A stretch of DNA of 46,620 nucleotides, from positions 1 through 46,620 of the forward strand of contig REAP01000062.1 of NCBI GenBank assembly GCA_004294385.1. Reading direction: 5' to 3'. Below the pieces are notes generated by a model. That model worked only from the letters and a program-made list of their open reading frames with translations, made no database searches and was not told where the DNA came from. The DNA comes from Oscillatoriales cyanobacterium (lineage in GTDB: Bacteria; Cyanobacteriota; Cyanobacteriia; Cyanobacteriales; Microcoleaceae). Of the stretch, positions 24,272-33,943 are shown piece by piece (the first letter of the stretch is position 1; every line of letters starts with the position of its first letter). Made by a program: the position numbers and the translations under genes.

Positions 24272-25057
24272 TCACCTTAACTCCCTTTCCCGCAGCAGAG
24301 AATCGGCCCAAACAGCATCGGCTTCCGACAGCGCAGGGACTAACTGGGCCGTATAGTCGAGGGTAATGTCATAGGCGGCGCGATCGTACACTGTATTCAA
24401 CAACGCCTGCAAATCCACAATCGGTTCCACATCGCCTGCACCCAAAGGCAATGGAAAGCCAGGAATCACATCTGGTATATTAAACAAGTATAAATCTGCC
24501 AAAGGTCTTTCATTTCCCCGACTCACCAAAATTCGATAACTCGCTGCATTGTCATTGTCAAAAACCGGGAGAGGTTCCCAACCCCGCAACAAGTCAATCT
24601 CCACGAAATTCGTGCGACTTCCAAACACCTTATCCCGCTTTTCCTCATACATTTCACGTCCTTTTCCAGATGGTTTATTAGTATGTAAAAGAATTTCAAT
24701 TACCGTCACAACTTCCTTAGTCGCCATATCTATCACCTCCAAATACCCCTCTCTCACCTCCTCAAACATCGCTAATCTTACTTTCAAAGGTTCAGTAGTT
24801 CTTGTGGCGACAGCTACATTAGATGTACTTGAATTTCTGGGAGTGGGATTGCGCTGGATAGACACATCGGGAATCCCGACTAACAGAGATTGTTCTCCCT
24901 TAATTTCATAAATGCGCTTTTCAATCGCCACTCGATATTTTGGCACCAGTTGCGGAACTAAAGCATCTGCGATCGCCACTATTAACCTATTATGTACTTC
25001 TGGCCAAAAGTCAGGACTTTCTAAATAGGGATTCATCCCCGGAAATGGATTAGGCAT
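24272..25057 (-). CDS. DUF4058 family protein, copy 1
   Basis: 261 residues beginning MPNPFPGMNPYLESPDFWPEVH, the conserved DUF4058 N-terminus, with AGGAG 9 nt upstream. Conserved blocks: RIYEIKGEQSLLVGIPDV, VVTVIEI, NKPSGKGREMYEEKRDKV, FVEIDLLRGWEPLP, YRILVSRGNERP. The function of this cyanobacterial family is unknown. The usual VIEVLSPANKRPGKGR segment is VIEILLHTNKPSGKGR here, so a conserved Ser-Pro is lost. Tandem paralogue of copy 2. Confidence 0.88.
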   Translation of the reverse strand: MPNPFPGMNPYLESPDFWPEVHNRLIVAIADALVPQLVPKYRVAIEKRIYEIKGEQSLLVGIPDVSIQRNPTPRNSSTSNVAVATRTTEPLKVRLAMFEEVREGYLEVIDMATKEVVTVIEILLHTNKPSGKGREMYEEKRDKVFGSRTNFVEIDLLRGWEPLPVFDNDNAASYRILVSRGNERPLADLYLFNIPDVIPGFPLPLGAGDVEPIVDLQALLNTVYDRAAYDITLDYTAQLVPALSEADAVWADSLLRERELR

Positions 25058-25089
25058 TGATTTAACTCCTGTTAATTTACTTAATTCTA

Positions 25090-25878
25090 TTATCCCCTCA
25101 ATCCCCTCTCCTCCAACAAAGCATCAGCCCAAGTAGCATCTGTTTCCGACAACGGGGGAACGGGTGCGGCGGTGTAATCTATTCTAAAATCATAGGCGGC
25201 GCGATCGTACACTGCATTCAACAACCCCTGTAAATCTACAATGGGTTCCGCATCGCCCGCACGCAAAGGCAATGGAAACTGAGGAATCATATCGGGTAAA
25301 TTGAAAAGGTACAAATCCCCCAAAGGCTTTTGATTTGCCCGACTCACCAAAATTCGATAATTTGCCTCAATATCGTTACCAAAAACTGGTAGAGGTTGGT
25401 AACTTCGCAGCAAGTCAATCTCAACCAGATGACTGCGACTACTAAACACCTTCTCTCGCTTTCTTTCGTACATTTCGCGCCCTTTTCCAGGGCGCTTATT
25501 GGCGGGTGACAGCACTTCAATCACTGTCACAACTTCCCTAGTTTCTGTATCTCGCACTTCTAAATATGCTTCCCTAAATTCCACAGGTACTGGTAGTCTT
25601 ACTTTCAAAGCTGTCACAGGCGGTGCGGCAACAGCAATATTAGAAGAAGTAGGGTTTGTTTGACTTGTAGAGCGCTGCACAGTGACATCAGGAATCCCCA
25701 CTAATAGGGAATTTTCCCCGCTAAGCTCATAAACTCTTTTTTCAATATCGACGATATATTTTGGCAGCAACTGCGGCACTAAGGATTCAAAGATACTACT
25801 AATTAGCAAGTGATGTACTTGAGGCCATAATTCAGGACTTTCTAAATAAGGATTCATCCCCGGAAACGGATTACTCAT
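25090..25878 (-). CDS. DUF4058 family protein, copy 2
   Basis: 262 residues from MSNPFPGMNPYLESPELWPQVH, with AGGAG 8 nt before the ATG; the frame runs 6 codons further upstream but the paralogue starts here. It keeps the canonical VIEVLSPANKRPGKGREMYERKRE and VEIDLLRSYQPLPVFG blocks. About 60% identical to copy 1, which follows 33 bp downstream on the same strand, so they are probably cotranscribed. Confidence 0.9.
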   Translation of the reverse strand: MSNPFPGMNPYLESPELWPQVHHLLISSIFESLVPQLLPKYIVDIEKRVYELSGENSLLVGIPDVTVQRSTSQTNPTSSNIAVAAPPVTALKVRLPVPVEFREAYLEVRDTETREVVTVIEVLSPANKRPGKGREMYERKREKVFSSRSHLVEIDLLRSYQPLPVFGNDIEANYRILVSRANQKPLGDLYLFNLPDMIPQFPLPLRAGDAEPIVDLQGLLNAVYDRAAYDFRIDYTAAPVPPLSETDATWADALLEERGLRG

Positions 25879-26008
25879 TAATTTAACTCCTGTCAACTTA
25901 CATGATGCTACTATTTTAGCCGATCGCCTAAAAAAACGCAGACAATATCCAACTATTATCTGCGTTAATCTGCGTTAATCCGCCGACCTCTGCGGTTAAA
26001 AAATCATC

Positions 26009-27838
26009 CTAAAAATCCCCGTAACTACTAATAGCAGCCTGCAATCTTCCAATTACCTCATCAACCGAAATCGCCCCCAACTCCCCAGAAGCACGAGTCC
26101 GAATATTCAAACTATTCGCCTCAACCTCCTTCGCACCCACAACACCCATCACCGGAATTTTATCCTTCTCAGCATTCCGAATCAACTTACCCAAACGCTC
26201 GCTACTCTCATCAGCTTCCGCACGCATTCCTAGAGCCTTCATCTTCGCCGCCACTTCCTTCGCGAACGGCAAAAACTCAGCGCTGACAGGCAACAAACGC
26301 ACTTGAATCGGCGCTAACCACAACGGAAAATCGCCTGCATACTGCTCGATCAAAATTCCGATCAAACGTTCCAAAGAACCGAAAGGAGCGCGGTGAATCA
26401 TCACTGGGCGCTTGCGAGTGCCATCTTCGGCGACGTATTCCAGGTCGAAACGTTCGGGCAAATTATAGTCTACTTGCACAGTTCCCAATTGCCATTCTCT
26501 ATCCAAGACATCTTGGAAAATGAAATCGAGTTTTGGCCCATAAAAAGCGGCTTCCCCAATTCCTTCAAAATAGTTCATTCCCAAAGTTTCCACCGCGCGG
26601 CGAATTGCACCCTGAGCTTTTTCCCAAGCTTCATCGGAACCAATGTATTTCTCTAAGTTTTCTGGATCTCGGAAACTCAAACGCGCTTTGAAATTCTTCA
26701 GTTGCAAACTCTTGAATACTGACAGAATTAAATCTACCACACTCAAAAATTCTGCATCCAATTGTTCCGGTGTCACGAATAAGTGGGAATCATCCACTGT
26801 AAAGCCGCGAACTCTGGTTAAACCGCCTAATTCTCCCGATTTTTCGTAGCGGTAAACTGTGCCGAATTCGGCTAAGCGCATGGGCAATTCCCGATAGGAA
26901 CGCAATTCGCTTTTGTAAATTTGGATGTGGAAGGGACAATTCATGGGTTTCATCACAAAACCCTGTTCATTTGCGGCCGCTTCTGCATCTTCTGCCATCA
27001 GCGGAAACATATCTTCTTTGTATTTCTGCCAATGTCCTGAGATTTTGAACAAATCGACTCTGGCAATGTGCGGAGTCACTACTTGCAAATAGCCACGTTT
27101 GATTTGTTCCTGTTTTAAGAAGTCTTCTAAAATACTTCTCAAAATAGTGCCTTTGGGTGTCCACAAAGGCAATCCTGGCCCAACTGCATCGGCGAAAATA
27201 AACAAACCTAATTCTTTGCCCAATTTGCGATGATCGCGTCTTAGGGCTTCTTCTTTGCGGTGTTTGTAGGCTGCTAATTGTTCGGGGGTTTCCCAAGCGG
27301 TGCCGTAAATTCGCTGTAGCTGGGCTTTGGTTTCGTCGCCGCGCCAATATGCTCCTGCTAGGCTTTCGAGTTCGATCGCCTTTGGATTCAATTCACTGGT
27401 ATTATCCATGTGAGGCCCCGCGCACAAATCCCACCATTGGTCGCCCAAATGGTAAAGAGTAATGGGTTCGATCAAACCTGCTAAAATTTCTAATTTGTAA
27501 GGTTCGTTAATTGCTTGAATCCGCTGCTGGGCTTCCTCGCGGCTGACTTCTTCGCGAATTACAGGCAATTTGCGGTTGATGATTTTGATCATCTCTTTTT
27601 TAATGGCTTTTAAATCCTGTTCCGTAAATGGTTCGGGAGTGTCAAAGTCATAATAGAAACCGTTTTCAATCCAAGGGCCAATGGTGACTTGGGCTTTGGG
27701 AAACAATTTCTGTACCGCCATCGCCATGACGTGGGATGTGGTGTGGCGAATTTTTTTTAGTTGCTCCGACTCGCTGGTGCGGGGCAAATCTATTTTAGCG
27801 GGCTGTTCGGGAACGGAAATGGATTCTGAGCTAGACAT
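26009..27838 (-). CDS. thrS: Threonyl-tRNA synthetase
   Basis: 609 residues. It charges tRNA-Thr. It lacks the N-terminal TGS domain, as usual in cyanobacterial ThrRS, and begins with the editing domain (RHTTSHVMAMAVQKLFP ... LCAGPHMDNTSEL). The class II catalytic core shows the zinc ligand Cys in MKPMNCPFHI, motif 2 (YRYEKSGELGGLTRVRGFTVDDSHLF) and motif 3 (HRAPFGSLERLIGIL), then the anticodon-binding domain (LPLWLAPIQVRLLPVS). The ATG at 27838 is preferred over a TTG at 27853. Upstream are a heptanucleotide tract (about 27910-27943) and a TTGTTAAAAAAATGTTACAT stretch, possibly the promoter of the divergent pair. Confidence 0.97.
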   Translation of the reverse strand: MSSSESISVPEQPAKIDLPRTSESEQLKKIRHTTSHVMAMAVQKLFPKAQVTIGPWIENGFYYDFDTPEPFTEQDLKAIKKEMIKIINRKLPVIREEVSREEAQQRIQAINEPYKLEILAGLIEPITLYHLGDQWWDLCAGPHMDNTSELNPKAIELESLAGAYWRGDETKAQLQRIYGTAWETPEQLAAYKHRKEEALRRDHRKLGKELGLFIFADAVGPGLPLWTPKGTILRSILEDFLKQEQIKRGYLQVVTPHIARVDLFKISGHWQKYKEDMFPLMAEDAEAAANEQGFVMKPMNCPFHIQIYKSELRSYRELPMRLAEFGTVYRYEKSGELGGLTRVRGFTVDDSHLFVTPEQLDAEFLSVVDLILSVFKSLQLKNFKARLSFRDPENLEKYIGSDEAWEKAQGAIRRAVETLGMNYFEGIGEAAFYGPKLDFIFQDVLDREWQLGTVQVDYNLPERFDLEYVAEDGTRKRPVMIHRAPFGSLERLIGILIEQYAGDFPLWLAPIQVRLLPVSAEFLPFAKEVAAKMKALGMRAEADESSERLGKLIRNAEKDKIPVMGVVGAKEVEANSLNIRTRASGELGAISVDEVIGRLQAAISSYGDF

Positions 27839-28025
27839 CGGTTGATTTAGCAATTAATTTAGTTGCACTGGCTTCTATCTTACTCAGTCCTCGGCATAGG
27901 ATGGCTTTCTTTAATCGAAAATCCAAAATCCAAAATCCAAAATCAATTGAATCTTTGTTAAAAAAATGTTACATTTTGTAAATAGCGTCTAAGATTAAAA
28001 TAGATAAATAACCCAATTTTGATCC

Positions 28026-28355
28026 ATGCTTAATCCCAACTTGCCTGAAGCCGAATTGCTCAAATCCATACTGCAACCGCTGTTAGAGGATTTCAAATAC
28101 TGGTTTGGTCGATCGGCAACTCTTTTGGAAACTGAGGAAATTGCCTTTCTCACCAGTGATGAGCAGTCTGATTTGCTGGCGAGAGTTCAACAGGCTCAGC
28201 AAGAAGTAAGTGCTGCCAGCGCTTTATTTCAAGCAACGGGTGGTCAAGTTGGGATTGAAACCGCAGCCATGATGCCGTGGCACAGACTGCTTGCCGAATG
28301 CTGGAAAGTCTCGTCGCGATTTCGCGCCTCGCCTGCGGCGAAGCCTGGAAAATAA
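28026..28355 (+). CDS. DUF2605 domain protein
   Basis: 109 residues: MLNPNLPEAELLKSILQPLLEDFKYWFGRS ... FLTSDEQSDLLARVQQAQQEV ... ALFQATGGQVGIETAAMMPWHRLLAECW. This matches the cyanobacterial DUF2605 family of unknown function, which usually sits beside DUF2973 as here. The last ten residues (RASPAAKPGK) come from a GCCTCGCCTGCGGCGAAGCC palindrome that replaced the native end. Confidence 0.88.
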   Translation: MLNPNLPEAELLKSILQPLLEDFKYWFGRSATLLETEEIAFLTSDEQSDLLARVQQAQQEVSAASALFQATGGQVGIETAAMMPWHRLLAECWKVSSRFRASPAAKPGK

Positions 28356-28511
28356 GGTGATTTCAAATTAAGCCCGCCGTCAAATTCCCAACTTAAGGAA
28401 ACATCGGTGGCAGACTTGACAACATCAAAAAAATTTCCAGTTAATAAGTTATTAATTGCTGAAACAGATTTGTAAACTGCTGTGTGGCTGTTTAGCCCGG
28501 AGAAAAATATC

Positions 28512-28823
28512 ATGTTACACCTGCTTTATATCCTAGCTTTTACCGTTCTTGCCTTTCTAGCTGTCGGTAATTTAATCCGCAGCTTAGTCACGGTAGGTAT
28601 GGAATCCCAGCGTCCTCAACAATTTAGACAAAATAATCGCTACGCATCCTATCCTCGCTCTCAGGCTGTACCGCATCCAGAACTTTTAGATGAATACGGC
28701 AATATTGTCAATGAGCCTTTGTTAGTGATGCGTTCGCTGACTGTCCAAGATGCTCGCGAACAATTGGATGCTCTTTACAAATCATCTCCCGGCGGCAGTG
28801 ATGAAGGTGGCGAGTTAGTCTGA
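28512..28823 (+). CDS. DUF2973 domain protein (single membrane anchor)
   Basis: 103 residues from MLHLLYILAFTVLAFLAVGNLIRSLV, a single N-terminal membrane segment, then a polar region ending HPELLDEYGNIVNEPLLVMRSLTVQDAREQLDALYKSSP. This C-terminal pattern defines DUF2973, found only in cyanobacteria. Probably an operon with the DUF2605 gene. Function unknown. Confidence 0.88.
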   Translation: MLHLLYILAFTVLAFLAVGNLIRSLVTVGMESQRPQQFRQNNRYASYPRSQAVPHPELLDEYGNIVNEPLLVMRSLTVQDAREQLDALYKSSPGGSDEGGELV

Positions 28824-29322
28824 GTCTGGGAAACGCAAGTATTTATACTTACAGGCGATCGCTTTAAAAACAATAATTGGTCATTAGTTTCTAACTGATG
28901 GCTAGTTAATGGCGACTTTTGAGAGCAAGTTCTTAGCTAGCGATTAAGTAGACAGAATGGTACACTTATAAACGAACCCCTGGTACTTCATCAAATCACT
29001 ACTTAACTTATGCAAAAACCACGCAACGATAGTAGTAGAAGATTTAAAGGTTCCTGGGATACTAAAAAAAACACAAACTAGCACAAGTGATAGCTGACTG
29101 TGGATTCCCTGAATTCATTTGAATGCAGCGATTAATTGATCGCGCTTGGCTAAAGCGTGAAAGCTTACCGAGGGATAACCGCTCCCATGCTCCCGATGAA
29201 GTAAGAAGCAAATGTCTAGACTTGTCTAGTATTTGTATGGCAGATACTGGAAGGGGATCGATCTCAAATTTTTGTCGATCGATCCCGTTTTGCGATCGGC
29301 AAAAATGCACGTTTAAGGCTAA
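28824..29322. other. Gene-poor region before the DICT kinase, with a hairpin
   Basis: No convincing gene in about 500 bp. The clearest structure is GGGATCGATC (29254-29263) / GATCGATCCC (29277-29286), a 10-bp inverted repeat 37 bp before the kinase start; it could affect leader structure or be an operator. A 23-codon frame at 29010-29081 is noted but not accepted. Confidence 0.5.
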
Positions 29323-31311
29323 ATGATCGTCCCTATTTCGGTATTGGCAGAACTTCTGCAAGCTTTTCCCCAACTGCGGGCACAAATTTATTTCAAATCT
29401 TCCATGACAGCGCTATCTCACGCGATGGAAGATTTGGTTTTGGCGGGTTCGGATGAACCTTTGGTGATTGCTACCTTTCAGCGAGAGCGTTTCTACCGCC
29501 AAGAAGCTCACCGCTATCGGCGAATTGCCTCACGCTCTTCTCAGGTATACGTGCTCGCAGCACCGGAAACTGAGTTTAAAAATTCTTCGGAGTGTCACGA
29601 AACTGTGGCGTTTGCACCGGAAGAGCCGTTAAGCCAAGAGTGGAATTTAGTGGTGTTGGGGCAGGAATACTCAACTTGTCTGATTTGTCAAGAAAAAATT
29701 GTGCCGATCGAAAATCAAGACTCTGGCGAGCCACTGTTGATGGATCAAGCTCGTAGATTTGAGGGGATTTGGACTTTTGATCGCGAGGTAAGCTGTAAAG
29801 CAGCCACATTGTTACTCGATCGCATTGTCAAATATCGCCCAGAATTGGCAGAAAAGATCGATCGAGCACGAACAACTTACAACTTAGTCAAAACACCCAA
29901 GAAAACCAGGAAATCCACAACTTCCAAATCTACCAAGCCAGACCAAACTTTAGGGAAAACCCCCAGAATTCCCAATCCTAAACTGAGCGATGCTTTTGCC
30001 GAACGCTTAGTGACATACTTGCAAGCTGGTCAACACAAACTGCTGAAAGCATACGGTGCTATAGCAGCCCAAGAACGCAAAGAACGCCTTGTAAACTTAA
30101 TTACAACGGCAATGCGACAATCTCTCAATCCGCAAGAAATCGTCGAAGTTGCAGTACAAGAACTGGGAACTGCTCTATCAGCAAGCCGCTGTTTAATTTA
30201 TCGATGCAAAGCTACAGATATTGCAACTAAAGTCGATCGCGAGTTTTTGCGCTCTGGCACTAATTCCCTGCTAAATCAGACTTGGCCGTTACAGGAAAAT
30301 CCGATATTTCGTGATTCGGTCGTAAAACAAGAGCGAGTTTACATCCAAGATACAGCACAACACCCGCTGATTGTCAATACAGAATTCTTGCGATCGCAAG
30401 TAAAACAATGGCAAATAGTCTCCTGGTTAATAGTGCCGGTGCTTTATCAGGGGCGGGTTCTGGGAATGGTCGAATTGCACCAGTGTCGATCGACTGTAGC
30501 TTGGGAAGAAGACGAACTGGCATTGGTTGAGGCGATCGCCACCCAACTCGGAGCAGCCTTAATTCAAGCAGAAACCTACGCACATTTAGAAGAGCTAAAT
30601 CAACAATTAGAAGCTTTAGACCGCACTCGCAGCAATCTAATAGCCATCACAGGCCACGAACTCCGAACTCCTCTTTCTACTATTCAAGTATGTCTAGAAA
30701 GTTTGAATACCGAACCAGATATGCCACCAGAATTGCGGAAAATAATGTTAGAAACAGCCCTCGGTGATGCCGATAGAATGCGGAAACTCGTCCAGGATTT
30801 TCTAACTCTTTCCCACCTAGAAAGCGGGCGAGTTGCATGGAATGTAGAATCACTAACCCTGCAAGAATGCGTTGATTTAGCCCTCAGCAGCGTTCGAGCT
30901 CGTGGTTACGACAAAAAGTTGCCCCAAATCATCGCCGAAGTATCCGCAGAATTGCCTTTAGTACAAGCTGATGGCGAGTGGTTGGTAGAAGTGCTTTCCA
31001 AACTGTTAGACAATGCTTGCAAATTCACCACACCCCAGGGAAGTGTTACTGTTCGAGCTAAATGTAACGGTTCCCGCATGGTGGAAGTGCTTGTCTCTGA
31101 TACGGGGAGAGGAATAGAGGCGAATAGTTTGAAAGTAGTGTTCGATCGATTTTATCAAGAAGAAGGAGCTTTGCGGCGCAGTGCCGGCGGTACTGGTTTA
31201 GGATTAGCAATTTGCAAACAAATTGTGGCTGGTTGGGGAGGTAAAATTTGGGTAGATTCCCCAGGAAAAGACAAAGGAAGTGAATTTCATTTCACTATTC
31301 CTACTCTATAG
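29323..31311 (+). CDS. Sensor histidine kinase with DICT and GAF domains
   Basis: 662 residues, soluble. An N-terminal DICT-type sensory domain (about 1-155; SHAMEDLVLAGSDEPLVIATFQRERFYRQEAHRYRRIA), a basic linker (KKTRKSTTSKSTKP), a GAF domain (about 255-410; LVNLITTAMRQSLNPQEIVEVAVQELG ... WLIVPVLYQGRVLGMVELHQ), a short coiled coil, HisKA with His445 (ITGHELRTPLSTIQ), and HATPase (N-box LLDNACKF, G1 DTGRGI, G2 GGTGLGLAI). DICT domains are linked to light-related signalling in cyanobacteria. The GAF domain lacks an obvious bilin-binding CH motif. No adjacent response regulator, so the partner is elsewhere. Confidence 0.88.
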   Translation: MIVPISVLAELLQAFPQLRAQIYFKSSMTALSHAMEDLVLAGSDEPLVIATFQRERFYRQEAHRYRRIASRSSQVYVLAAPETEFKNSSECHETVAFAPEEPLSQEWNLVVLGQEYSTCLICQEKIVPIENQDSGEPLLMDQARRFEGIWTFDREVSCKAATLLLDRIVKYRPELAEKIDRARTTYNLVKTPKKTRKSTTSKSTKPDQTLGKTPRIPNPKLSDAFAERLVTYLQAGQHKLLKAYGAIAAQERKERLVNLITTAMRQSLNPQEIVEVAVQELGTALSASRCLIYRCKATDIATKVDREFLRSGTNSLLNQTWPLQENPIFRDSVVKQERVYIQDTAQHPLIVNTEFLRSQVKQWQIVSWLIVPVLYQGRVLGMVELHQCRSTVAWEEDELALVEAIATQLGAALIQAETYAHLEELNQQLEALDRTRSNLIAITGHELRTPLSTIQVCLESLNTEPDMPPELRKIMLETALGDADRMRKLVQDFLTLSHLESGRVAWNVESLTLQECVDLALSSVRARGYDKKLPQIIAEVSAELPLVQADGEWLVEVLSKLLDNACKFTTPQGSVTVRAKCNGSRMVEVLVSDTGRGIEANSLKVVFDRFYQEEGALRRSAGGTGLGLAICKQIVAGWGGKIWVDSPGKDKGSEFHFTIPTL

Positions 31312-31406
31312 AACTCATTTGAGATCTTGTGAGCGCTCCCTGACAGGAGTCGTCAGTCCCAAAATCTCTTTTTTGAGGTCGTTCTGTTTAAACAAGGAGA
31401 GAACCC

Positions 31407-31697
31407 ATGAAAATTCGGCAAATATTGCAAGAAAAACGAGCAGAAATTCTTCAACTTGCGGCCAAGCATGGCGCATTCAACGTGCGGATTTTTGGTTCCG
31501 TTGCGCGGGGAGAAGAACGGGAAGACAGCGACGTAGATTTTCTGGTAGAAATGGAAACAGAAAGGAGTTTATTAGACCGTATCGGACTGATCCAAGATTT
31601 AGAAGATTTCCTAGAGAAAAAAGTCGATGTTGCTAACGTTAAAGGATTGCGGGAAGCCTTCCGAGAACGTATACTCAGAGAGGCAATTTTCTTATGA
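31407..31697 (+). CDS. mntA: MNT-type nucleotidyltransferase (antitoxin of MNT/HEPN pair)
   Basis: 96 residues with the minimal nucleotidyltransferase signature GSVARG (30-35) and DSDVD (Asp42, Asp44). AGGAGAG sits before the ATG. By family knowledge MntA neutralises HepT by adding AMP to the toxin's Tyr. It overlaps the HEPN gene by 4 bp. Confidence 0.9.
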   Translation: MKIRQILQEKRAEILQLAAKHGAFNVRIFGSVARGEEREDSDVDFLVEMETERSLLDRIGLIQDLEDFLEKKVDVANVKGLREAFRERILREAIFL

Positions 31698-32047
31698 CGG
31701 ACGACCTGATTTATTTAGCCGATATCCTTGAAAGGATAGAACGCATTGAAAACTACACTCAAGGGGGGAAAGTAGCTTTTTTTCAATCTCCTTTGATTCA
31801 AGATGGAGTTATTCGCAGTTTTGAAGTTATCGGAGAAGCTGTTAAGAGACTCTCTCCTGAACTAAGACAAACATACTCCGAAATCCCCTGGCGTAAAATA
31901 GCTGGTTTCCGAGATGTCCTTATTCACGATTACATCGGAGTAGATTTAACAGAAGTTTGGAACGCAGTAGAACGAAATTTGCCTGAATTAAAACAACAAA
32001 TTTTAACAATTTTCCAGGCTTTTCAATCGTCAAGACATGATAATTAA
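31694..32047 (+). CDS. hepT: HEPN-domain RNase toxin (HepT, DUF86)
   Basis: 117 residues, helical, with the motif Arg73-x4-His78-x-Tyr80 ([10 protein letters not shown]). This RX4HXY motif forms the RNase site of HepT and carries the Tyr modified by MntA. The antitoxin gene comes first and overlaps (ATGA), the usual order for this family. All key residues are intact, so the pair looks functional. Confidence 0.9.
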   Translation: MTDDLIYLADILERIERIENYTQGGKVAFFQSPLIQDGVIRSFEVIGEAVKRLSPELRQTYSEIPWRKIAGFRDVLIHDYIGVDLTEVWNAVERNLPELKQQILTIFQAFQSSRHDN

Positions 32048-32242
32048 ATAATCTCCTCAAAGATTCATAGTTCAGCTTCAGTGCTCAAACAAAAACTCAA
32101 CTTTTATAGGATGTCACATCTTGAGGTATTAAGCAAAGTTTAATCTGGGCGATCGCCAAAACACTGTTAACTTTCTTTACAATTTCCACAGTAGGGTAAC
32201 AGTCTAATGATAGGATGCCCTAAAAATCCTTTGGATATATCT

Positions 32243-32668
32243 ATGTCAGAAGAACTCACTGGACAACCTCCTATCTTCGGCGGCAGCACCGGCGGCTTGC
32301 TGACTAAGGCGCTAGTTGAAGAAAAGTACGCGATCACTTGGACTAGCGCCAAGGAACAGGTGTTTGAAATGCCGACAGGCGGGGCTGCAATCATGCGTCA
32401 AGGCGACAACCTGTTGTATCTGCCCCGGAAGGAGCAGTGCATCGCTTTGGGCGGCCAACAACTGCGGGCTAAATTCAAAATCTCGAACTACAAGATTTAC
32501 CGTGTATTTCCTGACGGTTCTAATGAGTACCTGCATCCCAAGGATGGCGTGTTCCCTGAAAAGGTGAACGAAGGTCGTGTTGCTAATGGTAGTGTTCCTC
32601 GCAATATTGGCAGCAATCCTAATCCGATCAAGGTGAAGTTCACCGGTAAAAAGACCTACGAAGTTTAG
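32243..32668 (+). CDS. psaD: Photosystem I subunit II (PsaD)
   Basis: 141 residues, starting [21 protein letters not shown] stromal/cytoplasmic PSI subunit that docks ferredoxin and stabilises PsaC. Visible blocks: [75 protein letters not shown] and [12 protein letters not shown]. The start at 32243 matches known PsaD; the longer frame from 32207 is rejected. It is separate from psaAB, as usual in cyanobacteria. Confidence 0.97.
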   Translation: MSEELTGQPPIFGGSTGGLLTKALVEEKYAITWTSAKEQVFEMPTGGAAIMRQGDNLLYLPRKEQCIALGGQQLRAKFKISNYKIYRVFPDGSNEYLHPKDGVFPEKVNEGRVANGSVPRNIGSNPNPIKVKFTGKKTYEV

Positions 32669-32831
32669 GTTTTCAGAAAATTGCTGAGCTATATTGGATA
32701 GTATTTCCTAAAAAGCTCAGCTTGTATTTTCAAAGTTTGTAGTAGCGCTTGGGCGGGAGAGACTTTTTCTATATCGCCCAAGCGCAACTGCAAACTTCAA
32801 TTCTTAATAAAAATTAATAATTAAAATAACA

Positions 32832-33692
32832 ATGAATCTCGTAATCAGGCGAGCAACTCATCAGGATATTGATGTTTGCGCTCGGATTAATTATGAAGCT
32901 TTTAAGGGTATTTCCGATCGCCATCAATTCCCTACAGATTTTCCGACACTGGATTTTGCAACGGAAATCACTGGTGTTTTAATCAACAATCCGTTGTTTT
33001 TTGACATTGTAGCTGAAAGCAATGGCTCGGTTGTGGGCTGCGGTTTCATGGACGAACAGAACCCGATTCGCGGCATTGGGCCTGTTAGTGTCGATCGCAC
33101 TTTTCAGTCTCAGGGAACAGGACGAAAAATCATGGAAGCCTTACTGGAACAGGGAAAGGAGGCTACCGGTATTCGTTTGGTTCAAGAATCTTTTAATATG
33201 GCATCCCTGTCACTGTACATTTCTCTCGGTTTTGAGGTGAAGGAACCTTTGCTGTTGCTGGAAGGGAAGTTTCGCAGTCAGCCGCAGTATGACTTTGAGG
33301 TGCGGCCGCTGAGAGGTGAGGATGTTGAGGAATGCGCGGCTTTGTGTAATAGAGTGTATGGGTGCGATCGCATTTCCGAGATTAAATACGCCCTAAATCA
33401 CCTTTCTCCTTTGGTTGCCAACAAGCAAGGTAGGATTGTGGCCTATACTTGTGCGGTGTCTACTTTCGGTCACAGCGTCGCCGAAAGTGAAGCCGATATG
33501 CAGGCTTTGCTATTAGGTGCGGCTGCGTATAGTCCCGACGAAGTGCTTTGTTTTCACTTACCCGTGCGTTATGCAAATTTGTTTCGCTGGTGTTTGCAAG
33601 AAGGGCTGCGCGGCCTCAAGCCACTGGCAGTGATGGCAATTGGTGACTATCAACAGCCTGCGGGATGTTATTTTCCATCTTATCTTTATTGA
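32832..33692 (+). CDS. Double-GNAT acetyltransferase-like protein
   Basis: 286 residues. The first GNAT domain (1-145) has the acetyl-CoA loop pattern RTFQSQGTGRKIMEALLEQ and a C-terminal SLYISLGFE. A second, degenerate GNAT-like half begins at about 157 (FEVRPLRGEDVEECAALCNRVYG) and lacks a clear Q/RxxGxG loop (AESEADMQALLLG instead). Substrate unknown. Confidence 0.82.
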   Translation: MNLVIRRATHQDIDVCARINYEAFKGISDRHQFPTDFPTLDFATEITGVLINNPLFFDIVAESNGSVVGCGFMDEQNPIRGIGPVSVDRTFQSQGTGRKIMEALLEQGKEATGIRLVQESFNMASLSLYISLGFEVKEPLLLLEGKFRSQPQYDFEVRPLRGEDVEECAALCNRVYGCDRISEIKYALNHLSPLVANKQGRIVAYTCAVSTFGHSVAESEADMQALLLGAAAYSPDEVLCFHLPVRYANLFRWCLQEGLRGLKPLAVMAIGDYQQPAGCYFPSYLY

Positions 33693-33845
33693 TTGTCTAA
33701 CTAAACTTTAGTATAGCAAGCGTCAAAATGGTTAGGACTTTCTTAATCCCTAAAACCATTGCTATTATTGCATTTTTATTCTTCGTACTTCCTTCTTCTT
33801 TCTTCCTTCTTCCTTCGTGTTCTTCGCGTCTTCGCGGTTCGTACT

Positions 33846-33935
33846 TCCTTCTTCGTACTTCCTTCTTCGTACTTCCTTCTTCGTACTTCCTTCTTCGTAC
33901 TTCCTTCTTCGTACTTCCTTCTTCCTTCTTCCTTC
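33846..33935. repeat. 15-bp minisatellite upstream of trpE
   Basis: About five units of CTTCCTTCTTCGTA, extended left and right by CTTCC/CTTCT runs from about 33785. It ends roughly 10 bp before the trpE ATG and leaves no usual ribosome site. Both strands are open through it, but no protein is likely. Confidence 0.85.
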
Positions 33936-33943
33936 TGCAATAT

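Noticed and set aside
24151..24366. 71-codon plus-strand frame overlapping the DUF4058 3' end
   Set aside because: No ribosome site, and most of it is antisense to a well-supported gene.
29010..29081. 23-codon frame starting MQKPRNDSSRRFKGSW upstream of the DICT kinase
   Set aside because: Composition is plausible for a peptide, but there is no ribosome site and no family I recognise; too weak to annotate.
33728..33943. N-terminal extension of TrpE through the minisatellite
   Set aside because: The extra 72 residues are repeat-derived Phe/Leu/Ser; conserved TrpE sequence begins at MIFPNF (33944).
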